From Verrucomicrobiales bacterium (GTDB lineage Bacteria > Verrucomicrobiota > Verrucomicrobiia > Limisphaerales > UBA9464), in contig SYEM01000119.1 in assembly GCA_005801385.1 (NCBI GenBank), positions 1-44,410 on the forward strand: DNA of 44,410 nucleotides, read 5' to 3'. The notes beneath the pieces were generated by a model. It saw nothing but the letters and a program-made list of their open reading frames with translations, was not told the origin of the DNA and did not search any database. The stretch's first letter is position 1, and each line of letters begins with the position of its first letter. This document shows, in pieces, positions 1-9,108 of the stretch. Made by a program: the position numbers and the translations under genes.

Positions 1-190
1 AGCCGGAAGGCCCGATGAAGGCCGTGACCTGGCGTTCGGGAATCGACAGCGACACATCCCTCAAAGCCGGGGCGTCACCATAGGACAGGCAGAGGTTCTC
101 CGTCTGGATCGCCGGTTCGGACGTGGTCGTGGACCATTCGGAATCCACGGTATCCTCAACACGAATGGGTCTGTCTGTAGGAGTGTCCAT
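1..190 (-). CDS. pstB: Phosphate ABC transporter ATP-binding protein PstB, N-terminal part (truncated by window start)
   Basis: Reverse-strand reading MDTPTDRPIRVEDTVDSEWSTTTSEPAIQTENLCLSYGDAPALRDVSLSIPERQVTAFIGPSG runs into the window edge at the start of a Walker A motif; sits directly downstream of pstA. Confidence 0.85.
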   Translation of the reverse strand, partial: MDTPTDRPIRVEDTVDSEWSTTTSEPAIQTENLCLSYGDAPALRDVSLSIPERQVTAFIGPSG

Positions 191-201
191 GGTCTTGGGC
201 C

Positions 202-1146
202 TCAGGCGGCCTCCCGAAGGTTCCTTCTCATGCGGCTCCGGAGCAGGATTGCCCCAACATTGAGGGTGAGTGTCAGAGCCAAGAGCGCCAGGATCGTGGC
301 ATAGAGGATCGGGGCCGTCTGGTCGACATTCGGCGACTGCGTGGCGAGGACGTAGACATGGTATCCCAGGTCCATGAACTGGTCTGTCAGCCGGCCTGGG
401 AGCTCGGCCGTGTAATAGGCCGCCCCGGTGAAGAGGATCGGTGCCACCTCTCCCGCCGCCCGACCCACCGCGAGGATCCCGCCGGTGAGGATCCCCGGCA
501 ACGCCTGGGGCAGCACGATCCGCCAGACCGTCTCAAGCTTCGTCGCGCCCAGGGCCAGGCTGGCCTCCCGGAGCCCCGACGGGATCGAACGCAGCGATTC
601 CTCGGTGGCGACGATGACGACCGGGAGCGTCATGACCGCAAGGGTCAGGGAGGCCCACAGGAGGGACGGTCGGCCGAATACCGGCACACCAGAGCCCGTG
701 AGCCCATCCAGTCCCCGACCCAGGAAATTCACGAAGAAGCCCAGACCGAAGAGCCCGAAGACAATCGAGGGAACACCCGCGATGTTGCCGATCGCTGCGC
801 GGATCCCACGGGTGACGGGAGAGGCCGGATCGGCGTACTCCGTCAGATACACGGCCGTGACCACCCCAAAGGGCATCACGAAGACCGTCATGATCAGGAC
901 CCTCAAGGATGTCCCCACGACCATCGGCAGGATGGCGGCCGAATCGACATCGAAGAAATCCTTCCTCGGGATGGTCGACACGAACCGCCATGAGAAGGCG
1001 GGCATGCCCTTGGACAGCACCGTCGTCAGGAGGGCGACCAGAAACGCCAGGAGCACCAGGGTGGCCAGCCCAGTCAGGGTGAGACCCACGATTCCCGTGG
1101 GACCGCCCCACCGGCCCAGGCGCCGGGATGCCCCGAATGGCATCAT
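202..1146 (-). CDS. pstA: Phosphate ABC transporter permease PstA
   Basis: ORF 314 aa, multi-TM, ABC permease EAA-type motif (EASLALGATKLETVWRIVLPQALPGILTG); overlaps the pstC end by 4 nt. Confidence 0.93.
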   Translation of the reverse strand: MMPFGASRRLGRWGGPTGIVGLTLTGLATLVLLAFLVALLTTVLSKGMPAFSWRFVSTIPRKDFFDVDSAAILPMVVGTSLRVLIMTVFVMPFGVVTAVYLTEYADPASPVTRGIRAAIGNIAGVPSIVFGLFGLGFFVNFLGRGLDGLTGSGVPVFGRPSLLWASLTLAVMTLPVVIVATEESLRSIPSGLREASLALGATKLETVWRIVLPQALPGILTGGILAVGRAAGEVAPILFTGAAYYTAELPGRLTDQFMDLGYHVYVLATQSPNVDQTAPILYATILALLALTLTLNVGAILLRSRMRRNLREAA

Positions 1147-2336
1147 GCCATGCCCCCCAGTCGACGCCTGAGACGCCGGACGATCTGATCCCCGATCAGG
1201 TGGGTCACGAACGAGATTGCGAAGAGCAGCGTGCCCAGCAGGAACAGCATCCGATAGTGTCCCCCGCCCGAAACGGCCTCGGCCATCTCAGCGGCGATCG
1301 TGGCGGTCATGGACCGGGTCGAATCGAAGAGGCTCCACGAGAGCATGCTTGCGTTGCCGCTGGCCATCAGCACCACCATCGTTTCGCCCAGGCACCGGCC
1401 GAATCCCAGGATCATCGCCGCCACAACACCCGGCATCGCCGAGGGAAGGACGATCTGCCAGGCGGCCTGCCACGGGGAGGCTCCGAGCGACAGGGAGGCC
1501 TGGACGTATCCACGGGGAACACTCGTGAAGGAATCCTCCGCGATCGTGAAGATCAGGGGCACCGCAGTGAGGCCCAGGCCAATCCCTGCGACCAACGCGT
1601 TGAGGCGAAACTGGTAGCCGAAGAAGGACTGGAGGACGCCGGACAGCACGAGCAGGCAGAACACGCCCAGAACCACCGAGGGGATTCCCGCCAGCAGTTC
1701 GATCATGGGCTTGATCCACTCACGGAACCGGACCGGCGCCAGCTGGCTGACATAGAGGGCAGCACCCAGCGACAGGGGCACGGCGAACAGCAGACCCATT
1801 AGGGTCACCTTGAGGCTTCCGACCAGCAACGGGACCAGGTTGTACTTGTGGATTGTTCCGACGGGCTGCCATACGAATTCGGGACGGGAGTAGCCGGTCC
1901 ACTGGCGTGGCAGAAGGAGCCGACGCCAGTCGGCCGTGTTGACCGTGGCATCCGGATCGGCCCGGAAGGATTCTGGAATGTCCCGGAACCCCTCCTCCCG
2001 TGCTTCCATCATCGCCATGAGCGTCTCCCGATCCATACCTTCGAACTGGCTCCGCGACAGTTCCAGATAGGATCGCAGCGCGTCCCGCGGGATCGAGTCG
2101 ATCTCCTTCGAGGGAAGGATGGGCTGGACCAGGGCGGTGTTGATGCGGCCCATGAGGACCGGAAGCGCCTCACGACCCACAAAGACCAGAATCAACACCA
2201 TCAGCCCGATCGTGGAGAGCCCGACGGCCTGGATGAGCTTCTCAATGATCCACTCCCCCGGACGGGCCCGATGACCCCGGCGCAACCCCATCCAACCGGA
2301 AGTCGGGACCGCGGTGGAAGTGGGAGTCGGATGCAC
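1143..2336 (-). CDS. pstC: Phosphate ABC transporter permease PstC
   Basis: ORF 397 aa, permease motif (QASLSLGASPWQAAWQIVLPSAMPGVVAA); large insertion between TM1 and TM2. Confidence 0.92.
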   Translation of the reverse strand: MHPTPTSTAVPTSGWMGLRRGHRARPGEWIIEKLIQAVGLSTIGLMVLILVFVGREALPVLMGRINTALVQPILPSKEIDSIPRDALRSYLELSRSQFEGMDRETLMAMMEAREEGFRDIPESFRADPDATVNTADWRRLLLPRQWTGYSRPEFVWQPVGTIHKYNLVPLLVGSLKVTLMGLLFAVPLSLGAALYVSQLAPVRFREWIKPMIELLAGIPSVVLGVFCLLVLSGVLQSFFGYQFRLNALVAGIGLGLTAVPLIFTIAEDSFTSVPRGYVQASLSLGASPWQAAWQIVLPSAMPGVVAAMILGFGRCLGETMVVLMASGNASMLSWSLFDSTRSMTATIAAEMAEAVSGGGHYRMLFLLGTLLFAISFVTHLIGDQIVRRLRRRLGGMA

Positions 2337-2402
2337 GGGATGAAGCCAGGAGGGTTTTCGCGCAGCGGCGGGCCTCAGGCAAGCCGCCAGCCGGGATAAA
2401 CA

Positions 2403-3245
2403 TCAGTCCCGTCGGACTGGAAGGGGATAGTACCCGACGTCGCGGACCAGAGACTGGCCCTCGGGACCGCGGATCCAGCCGAGGAAGTCGGTGATCTCCG
2501 GGCGGTCCGTCGATGGATTCACATAGCAGTAGAGGTAGCGCGACACCGGATACTCACCGGAATGGACTGTCTTCTCGTTGGGCTCCACCGCCATGCCGCC
2601 CCGGGTCCGGGCAATTCCCAGCGTCTTGGTCCCCGACCCATAGGCCGCCCCGCCATAGCCGATGCCTTGGCGGTCTTGCCCAACGGCCTGGATCACCTGT
2701 GCCGTGCCCTGAAGGGTCTGCGTCGTGGGCGCGAAATCCCGTCCAGACAACACCCGGTCCTTGAAGAACTCATAGGTCCCGGAGCTGCTCTCGCGGCTGT
2801 ACAGGGTGATCGGGGCGTCGGCACCTCCCAGATCCCTCCAGTTGGTGATCCGCCCGGTGAACACCTCCCGAAGATCCTCCAGACTCAGCTCCCGGACAGG
2901 ATTGGATGGATTCACATACACGCTCAGCCCGTCCATCGCGACCGCATGCTCGGCCGGACGCTTCCGGAAGGTGCGGATGCAGGTCTCAAGCTCCCGGGCC
3001 TTCATCCGACGCGAGGCCGTGCAGATGTCGGTGGTCTGGTTCTGCAACGCCGCAAACCCGGTCCCGGTCCCACCACCTGTGACCTGGATGCGGGTGCCCG
3101 GGTGCCCTGCCATGTAGGTCTCGGCCCACCGCTGGGCCAGCACCACAAGAGTGTCGGATCCCTTGACGGTGATCTCACCGGCCAACAGACGGCCAAGCAG
3201 ACCCATCCAACCCCACAGGCACAGCACTCGGACAAAACCACTCAC
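2403..3245 (-). CDS. pstS: Phosphate-binding periplasmic protein, PstS-like
   Basis: ITVKGSDTLVVLAQRWAETYM...TGGGTGTGFAALQNQTTDIC...SRESSSGTYEFFKDRVL is PstS-like; likely GTG start at 3245 preceded by AGAGGA; the listed ORF extends upstream to 3320. Confidence 0.88.
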   Translation of the reverse strand: MSGFVRVLCLWGWMGLLGRLLAGEITVKGSDTLVVLAQRWAETYMAGHPGTRIQVTGGGTGTGFAALQNQTTDICTASRRMKARELETCIRTFRKRPAEHAVAMDGLSVYVNPSNPVRELSLEDLREVFTGRITNWRDLGGADAPITLYSRESSSGTYEFFKDRVLSGRDFAPTTQTLQGTAQVIQAVGQDRQGIGYGGAAYGSGTKTLGIARTRGGMAVEPNEKTVHSGEYPVSRYLYCYVNPSTDRPEITDFLGWIRGPEGQSLVRDVGYYPLPVRRD

Positions 3246-3341
3246 GTTTCCTCTGGATTCAGATAACGCATGGTGCAGTCCTCTTCCAGTTGAGTGACGA
3301 CACGGCAACAACCGCGCCATGGAGGCCGGATTCGTTGTACG

Positions 3342-4964
3342 TCAGTAGTTCCACTGGGCTTGGAACTCGATGCGGCTGGCCCCTTGGACATCCGCGTACG
3401 GGGCCTGGCTGGTGTTGGTCCGATCGAAGGTCCAGGTATACTGCACGCTCAGCTCAAGATCGGTCCAGGGTGAATACTCGAATCCGAAGTCGAGTTCGTT
3501 GACGTACTCGAAGGGCGCGTTACTGCCGAACTTCCGGCCGCCCTGATAGTAATGCCAGCGGGTGTAGGGGAACAGCTTTCCGCTGCCTACGCCGATCTGG
3601 TAGTTGGCCTGGAGGTACCCGCCGTTCAGCCAACCCGATTTGATCTGAGAGAAGTCGTAGTTCAGGCGCGGACCCGTGCCGATGTTCCATTCGGCCTCGA
3701 ACCCGAACGGCTGTGGATACCACACCGCCGTCGCGGCGACACGGCGGTCCATCACCCCGTCGGGGTCGAACTTCGGGGTCACCGGTTTCCCATTGTAGGA
3801 AACGGTCTGGACCGAGGGCACATACCGGCCCAGGTACCCCTGGAGGCCCACCTCGAGGAACTGGCCGTTGTCCAACTTGAAGGGGTAGTCAGCCCGGGCC
3901 AGCCAGTAGGGGAAGCCATTCAGGTCGGGCTTGTTGGGGCCCTGTCCGTTGTAGGCGCCAAACGACAGCACCCCGTAATCGCCCGACCCCTTGAGTCCCG
4001 ACTGCACGAGCTCCTTGAACCGCTTCCGGGCCTCCTCCGGTGCATACATCGCGAAGGCCCCGATGTCGCGCTCACCCTCCGCAGCCGAGTTGATCGCGTC
4101 CGGACGCTCCATTGGGGACCGGTTCTGACTCGACTGCATGTTGACCCAGCCATAAGGGACCTTGGACTGGCCCAGACGGAACCAGACCTCCCGCGAATCA
4201 GTCGGGTAGACATCGGCATAGAGGTCCCGCAGCTGGACTCCCGAGGACGAGCCTCCGCCACTGGCGATGTTGGCGAAGGCGTCCACCTGGGCATACAGGG
4301 ACAGGTGGGGGGACACATCCCCCGCCATCCGGAACCGGGCCCGGCGGATGGTGAATAGCGCGGTGGGGCTCACCGACGGATCGTTCGGGACGTTCAGCCC
4401 ATCCGCCTCCTCATTGAGCAGCGCCGTCACCCGGAACTGCGTGTACCCGCCCACGTTGAATTTCTGGTACCATTTCTCCTTCTCCTTCGGCACCGCAGCC
4501 GCGGCGGCCTTCGCCAGGGCGTTGGTGGACGAGGCCGTGTCGGCCAGCACTGGCGCGGTGGGAGCGACCCCGGGCTTTGCGGGAGCATTGGTGGATGCCG
4601 GTGCCGTCGTGGCCACACCCGGGGTGCCACCCACAGGTTTTCCAGAATTCTCGGGTGAACCGGCCATGTTCATCAGCAGCTGGTATTCCTCGGGGCTGAT
4701 CGAGCCCCGGTCCCTCAGGATCTTGAAGAGCTGCAGCATCGCCGGATCCGGAGCCGCCCAACCCGACTGGATCGCGAGGGCCAAACCCAGGAGACCGGAT
4801 CCCCACTTCCACCAGACCGGACCCAGCGGCACAGACGACCGCTGCGTCACCCGAATGGAACCCGTCACGGGTTCGACACCGGACCGTTTCTCGTTCGTCA
4901 CAGCATGGGTAAACGAAGTCGGGATTGGGACTCTCTCTGCGGACTGAAGACGTCTTGGACTCAC
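3342..4964 (-). CDS. Outer-membrane porin of the phosphate-selective porin O/P type
   Basis: 540 aa ORF, N-terminal signal-like segment, then beta-rich domain (YTQFRVTALLNEEADG...FTIRRARFRMAGDVSPHLSLYAQVD...C-terminal RIEFQAQWNY); adjacent to pstS. Start codon uncertain. Confidence 0.82.
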   Translation of the reverse strand: MSPRRLQSAERVPIPTSFTHAVTNEKRSGVEPVTGSIRVTQRSSVPLGPVWWKWGSGLLGLALAIQSGWAAPDPAMLQLFKILRDRGSISPEEYQLLMNMAGSPENSGKPVGGTPGVATTAPASTNAPAKPGVAPTAPVLADTASSTNALAKAAAAAVPKEKEKWYQKFNVGGYTQFRVTALLNEEADGLNVPNDPSVSPTALFTIRRARFRMAGDVSPHLSLYAQVDAFANIASGGGSSSGVQLRDLYADVYPTDSREVWFRLGQSKVPYGWVNMQSSQNRSPMERPDAINSAAEGERDIGAFAMYAPEEARKRFKELVQSGLKGSGDYGVLSFGAYNGQGPNKPDLNGFPYWLARADYPFKLDNGQFLEVGLQGYLGRYVPSVQTVSYNGKPVTPKFDPDGVMDRRVAATAVWYPQPFGFEAEWNIGTGPRLNYDFSQIKSGWLNGGYLQANYQIGVGSGKLFPYTRWHYYQGGRKFGSNAPFEYVNELDFGFEYSPWTDLELSVQYTWTFDRTNTSQAPYADVQGASRIEFQAQWNY

Positions 4965-5010
4965 GGCGGACCCAAGGCAGCGGCCGACGTGTTCCGAATC
5001 AGAGTCCAGT

Positions 5011-5029
5011 TTGTTACGTTCATGTTACG
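5011..5029. promoter_or_regulatory. Pho-box-like direct repeat (TTGTTAC-GTTC-ATGTTAC)
   Basis: TGTTACG at 5012-5018 and 5023-5029, 11-nt periodicity, in the intergenic region upstream of the porin gene and the divergent TonB cluster. Confidence 0.45.
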
Positions 5030-5094
5030 GGACCGGTGCCAGTGGGGCTCCATGGAGGTTTCAGGGCTGAAACAAGGGGGGTTGTCACGGAGTC

Positions 5095-5919
5095 GTGACG
5101 CTCGCGCCATATGACCGACACCGGTGGACCGGAATGCTGGCGGGGATGAGTCCGACATCCTACGGCACGCTGCTGATCTCCGTTGGTCTGGGCGCAGCCC
5201 TGATCCACTTCGTCCAGGCGGCCGACCCCTCCCTGAACTCGACCCGCGAGACGGTGGCGCAATGGGTCCAGACCCAGCAGTTGATCTCCAAGACCCGCAG
5301 CGACTGGGAGGCCGATCGGGAACTGCTCCAGCAGTCCAAGGCCCTGTTCGAACGGGAGCTGAAGGCGATCCAGGACGAGATGGGCAAGCAGAGCACGAAC
5401 AGCTCCGTGGCCGATGCAGAGCGGCTGAAGGCCGAGACGGAGCTGAAGCGGTCGAACGAGGCGCTCGAGCGGGCCAAGGTGGCCGCCGCAGCCCTCGAGA
5501 CCGAGGTGAAGTCCCTCCTCCCACTGCTTCCCGCGGCGGTCCTGTCCACTGCCCAGCCCCTGCTCAACAAGATTCCAGCCGACCCCAACACCACCAAGGC
5601 CGCCCCGACGGAGCGTATCCAGACGCTCGTATCGCTCCTCAACGAGATCGACAAGTTCAACAACGCCGTGACGGTCTTCACCGAGAAGCGGAAGGGTCCC
5701 AACGGCGAGGAGGTTTCCGTGGAGACCGTCTATGCCGGGCTGGGTGCCGCCTATTTCGTCAACGAGTCTGGGGACTTCGCCGGACACGGTCGTCCGGGTC
5801 CCCAGGGCTGGGACTGGACCCTCGATCCGAAGCTGGCCGACCCCGTCCGGGAGGTGATCCGGATCTATCGCAACGAGCGTACGGCACGCTTTGTGAGCCT
5901 CCCCGCCACCGTCGAATGA
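5095..5919 (+). CDS. DUF3450-type coiled-coil periplasmic protein (TonB/ExbB-associated)
   Basis: 274 aa ORF, signal peptide then long helical/coiled-coil region; first gene of ExbB/ExbD/TonB cluster; start may be 5095 (GTG), 5134 or 5146 (ATG). Confidence 0.75.
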   Translation: MTLAPYDRHRWTGMLAGMSPTSYGTLLISVGLGAALIHFVQAADPSLNSTRETVAQWVQTQQLISKTRSDWEADRELLQQSKALFERELKAIQDEMGKQSTNSSVADAERLKAETELKRSNEALERAKVAAAALETEVKSLLPLLPAAVLSTAQPLLNKIPADPNTTKAAPTERIQTLVSLLNEIDKFNNAVTVFTEKRKGPNGEEVSVETVYAGLGAAYFVNESGDFAGHGRPGPQGWDWTLDPKLADPVREVIRIYRNERTARFVSLPATVE

Positions 5920-7337
5920 CCCCTCTTTTCCGTCCCATGTCCTTCCGTCCTCTCCATGCGCTCGCCCTCGGAGCAATCCTCTCCCTCGGCACCCACGCTG
6001 CGGAGGCCGACCTCACCGGCCTCGCCAACGGAGCCCAGTCGGATCTCCAGAAGGCCCTCGCCACCCTCGCCGAGGTCCGACAGAAGATCGAAGCCGAGCG
6101 GGTCCCAATGGGACGCGAAATCAATGACCTGGAGCAGCGCCTCGCCGACCAGCGGGCCGATCTGGCGAAGGCCCAGCGGTTCCAGGAGAACCAGCTCGTC
6201 GAGCTCAACGCACTCAAGGCGGAGGCCAAACGCCGGGCCGACGAGGTCGGCTACATCGATTCCCTCCTGACGGAGTACACCCGGGCCTTCCGGTCGCGCC
6301 TCAACTTCGCCGAGGAGTCCAAGTACCTGCCAGCCGTCGAGGCGGCCGAGAAGGCCGCCGTCGCACCCGACCTGGCACCCGCGGACCGGATCGAACGCCG
6401 TACCGCCATCCTCAAGACCGCCCTCGGACGCGGACGCTCCGCGTTGGGCGGCGAGATCTTCGAAGGACGCGCCCTCGACCGCCAGGGGCGGGTCCAGAAG
6501 GGCAAGATCGCCCTGATCGGACCCATCTCCCTGTTTGCCGACACCGCAGGCACCACGGCGGGACTGCTGCAGATGGAGCTGAACAAGTCCGACCCCACGG
6601 TCATCGCCATCGACCCTGAGACGGAGATCGCAACCCGGGAGCTGGTGACCACGGGCAAAGGCAGGATCGCCCTCGATCCCACCCTCGGGAACGCCTTCAA
6701 GCTCAGCGCGATGGAGGAGACGCTCTTCGAGAAGATCAAACACGGTGGCTGGGTCATGGCACCGCTTCTGATCCTCGGGTTCGCCACCGCCATCGTGGCA
6801 CTGGTGAAATGGATCCAGCTCTCCCGGGTTCGCCTCGCCACGGAGAAGGATCTCCAAACCGTGCTGCAGCACCTCGGCAAGGGGGATCAGCCCGGAGCCC
6901 TGACCCATGCCCGCTCGATCCCTGGTCCCGCCGGCGAGCTGCTGTCCGCCGCCGTCGAGCACTCGGACGAGAAGAAGGAATACATCGAGGAGGTCATGTA
7001 CGAGAAGATGCTCGGCTGGCGGATCCGACTCGAACGCGGCCTTCCGTTCCTGGCGCTAACCGCCACGACCGGTCCCCTGTTTGGTCTGCTCGGCACCGTC
7101 ATGGGCATGATCGCCCTCTTCAAGCTCATCTCCAGCTTCGGCAGCGGGGATCCCAAGGTGCTGGCCTCCGGTATCTCCGAGGCCCTGATCGCCACCGCCT
7201 CGGGCATGATGGTCGCCATCCCTGCCCTGCTCCTCCACGCGTTCCTCAGCCGCAAGGCCAAGGGGATCATGGGCAGCCTTGAACAAACCTCGGTCGGCTT
7301 CATCAACGGCCTGCCCGAGCAGAACCCATTCGCCTGA
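5916..7337 (+). CDS. exbB: MotA/TolQ/ExbB proton-channel family protein with N-terminal periplasmic coiled-coil domain
   Basis: ATGA overlap with the preceding stop; signal peptide (MTPLFRPMSFRPLHALALGAILSLGTHAAEA), coiled coil, then ExbB core (LTATTGPLFGLLGTVMGMIALFK...EALIATASGMMVAIPALLLH). The listed ORF from 5124 includes out-of-frame upstream sequence. Confidence 0.88.
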   Translation: MTPLFRPMSFRPLHALALGAILSLGTHAAEADLTGLANGAQSDLQKALATLAEVRQKIEAERVPMGREINDLEQRLADQRADLAKAQRFQENQLVELNALKAEAKRRADEVGYIDSLLTEYTRAFRSRLNFAEESKYLPAVEAAEKAAVAPDLAPADRIERRTAILKTALGRGRSALGGEIFEGRALDRQGRVQKGKIALIGPISLFADTAGTTAGLLQMELNKSDPTVIAIDPETEIATRELVTTGKGRIALDPTLGNAFKLSAMEETLFEKIKHGGWVMAPLLILGFATAIVALVKWIQLSRVRLATEKDLQTVLQHLGKGDQPGALTHARSIPGPAGELLSAAVEHSDEKKEYIEEVMYEKMLGWRIRLERGLPFLALTATTGPLFGLLGTVMGMIALFKLISSFGSGDPKVLASGISEALIATASGMMVAIPALLLHAFLSRKAKGIMGSLEQTSVGFINGLPEQNPFA

Positions 7338-7354
7338 ACCCCGTCGGCCTTCCG

Positions 7355-7996
7355 ATGAACGCCTTCATCAAGGAACTCCTCCACGCGTGGTCCACCGGAG
7401 GATGGGTGATGATCGCCCTCGCGATCCTCGGGGTGATCATCTACGGCACCGCCGCCTACCTCGTCGTCAACCTCTACCACCGCGGGATCACCCGCATCAG
7501 CGATGCCGACATGCGCCGCTGGGTGGGGGATCCGGCCAATGCCCCGGGCGAGTTCCGGGAGCTGATCCGCTACACGCAGGACGAGGTGCGCTCCCTGGAG
7601 GACATCGAGGGCCGTTTCCGCGAGATCGAGTCCAGCAAGGTCTCGGAGGTCGACCGTCGGATCACGTTCCTGAACGTCATGGTGGTCGGCGCGCCCCTGT
7701 TCGGCCTGCTCGGCACCGTCCTGGGCATGCTCCTCACCTTCAAGGCGATCGGCATCGGTGGCGGATCTGCCTCGGAGATCATCTCCAAAGGCATCAGCGA
7801 GGCGCTGGTCGCGACCCAGACCGGGATGATGGTGGCGATCCCGGGGCTCATCGTGGCCTACATCGCCAAGATCCTCCGGAACGAGTTCGTCTCGTTCCTG
7901 GCCCGACTCGAGACCCTCACGCTCCGCCACTTCCGCCCCCAGTTCCACGGCATGACCCGCGTGTTCACGAAGCCCACGGGACAGAGTCCCTCCTGA
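7355..7996 (+). CDS. exbB: ExbB/TolQ proton-channel protein (second copy)
   Basis: 213 aa; APLFGLLGTVLGMLLTFKAIG...EALVATQTGMMVAIPGLIV. Confidence 0.9.
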   Translation: MNAFIKELLHAWSTGGWVMIALAILGVIIYGTAAYLVVNLYHRGITRISDADMRRWVGDPANAPGEFRELIRYTQDEVRSLEDIEGRFREIESSKVSEVDRRITFLNVMVVGAPLFGLLGTVLGMLLTFKAIGIGGGSASEIISKGISEALVATQTGMMVAIPGLIVAYIAKILRNEFVSFLARLETLTLRHFRPQFHGMTRVFTKPTGQSPS

Positions 7997-8017
7997 CCCT
8001 CCTCCCGACCCCTCTCC

Positions 8018-8422
8018 ATGAAGTTCCGCCGCCACCTCGCCGAGGCCGAGGAGAACATCGACCTGAACCTGATCCCGCTCATCGACGTGATCATGTTCCT
8101 CCTGATCTTCTTCATCTCCACCACCAGCTTCGTCGAGGAGCCCGGGGTGACGGTCGACAAGCCCCAGGCCGCCAGCGCCCGCCAGCTCGAGAAGAACAGC
8201 ATCATCTTTGCTGTCACCTCCGACGGAAAGGTCGCCTACGGCGGCAAGGAGATCGGGCTCGGCGGTGTCCGCCCCACCGTGAAGCGCCTCTGTGCCAAGG
8301 AACCGCTGCCGGTCGTGATCCAGAGCGATGAGAACTCCAAGTCGGGGGTCCTGATCCGGGTGATCGACGAGGCGAAACTGGGGGGCGCCAAGGACGTGAG
8401 CCTCGCCACTGAGAAGGGCTGA
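8018..8422 (+). CDS. exbD: Biopolymer transport protein ExbD/TolR
   Basis: 134 aa; NIDLNLIPLIDVIMFLLIFFISTTSF signature. Confidence 0.92.
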   Translation: MKFRRHLAEAEENIDLNLIPLIDVIMFLLIFFISTTSFVEEPGVTVDKPQAASARQLEKNSIIFAVTSDGKVAYGGKEIGLGGVRPTVKRLCAKEPLPVVIQSDENSKSGVLIRVIDEAKLGGAKDVSLATEKG

Positions 8423-8436
8423 CCCTCGAAACCGGC

Positions 8437-9105
8437 ATGCGGAAGGTCTACCAGCATTCGGACTCCCAGCGGGGCCTATGGATCGCCATGGCGACCTCGG
8501 TCGTCATGACGTTCGGCATCTTCCTCATCCTGCCGTTCACCCATGTGGTGGCCCGGCCGGAGCGGACTCTCGAGCTGCGGAAGACGAGCGTTGCCGATAT
8601 CCCGCCACCGACGGAAGAAGAACCCCCACCGCCGCCCGAGCAGGAGAAGCCCCAGGAGGACACCCCTCCGCCCCCGTCCCTCGCGGACATCCCCCAACAG
8701 GTTCCGGTCATGGCCGACCTCGATGTTGCTGTGGGCGGTGGCGGCTTCCTGCCCGGATTCAGCAGCCTCGCCGGCTCCCAGGCCACCCAGGAGACGGAGG
8801 GCGTCGCCGAGGCGTTCAGCGCGGCCGATCTCGAGGAGCGCCCCCAGGCCACCGCCCAGACCCCACCCACCTACCCGGCCGAGCTCCGCAAGGCCAAGGT
8901 CGAGGGCAGTGTCACGGTGGCGTTCGTTGTCGACGAGAATGGCCGTGTCGAGGACGCCCGGGTGGAGAAGTCCAGCCATCCCGAGTTCGAGAAGTCCGGT
9001 CTGGAGGCGATCCGCAAGTGGCGCTTCCGCCCCGGCCGCAAGGAAGGCCAGGCCGTCCGGACCTATCTCGTGCAGACCTTTCGTTTCCGCCCCCCGGGTA
9101 ATTGA
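8437..9105 (+). CDS. tonB: TonB family energy transducer
   Basis: N-terminal TM, Pro/Glu-rich linker (PPPTEEEPPPPPEQEKP), C-terminal TonB domain (YPAELRKAKVEGSVTVAFVVDENGRVEDARVEKSS...AIRKWRFRPG). Confidence 0.92.
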   Translation: MRKVYQHSDSQRGLWIAMATSVVMTFGIFLILPFTHVVARPERTLELRKTSVADIPPPTEEEPPPPPEQEKPQEDTPPPPSLADIPQQVPVMADLDVAVGGGGFLPGFSSLAGSQATQETEGVAEAFSAADLEERPQATAQTPPTYPAELRKAKVEGSVTVAFVVDENGRVEDARVEKSSHPEFEKSGLEAIRKWRFRPGRKEGQAVRTYLVQTFRFRPPGN

Positions 9106-9108
9106 CCG

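Noticed and set aside
5124-5915. Upstream part of the 737-aa ORF containing ExbB-1
   Set aside because: Out-of-frame with the DUF3450 gene that covers the same DNA; translation is low-complexity and the ExbB signal peptide starts at 5916
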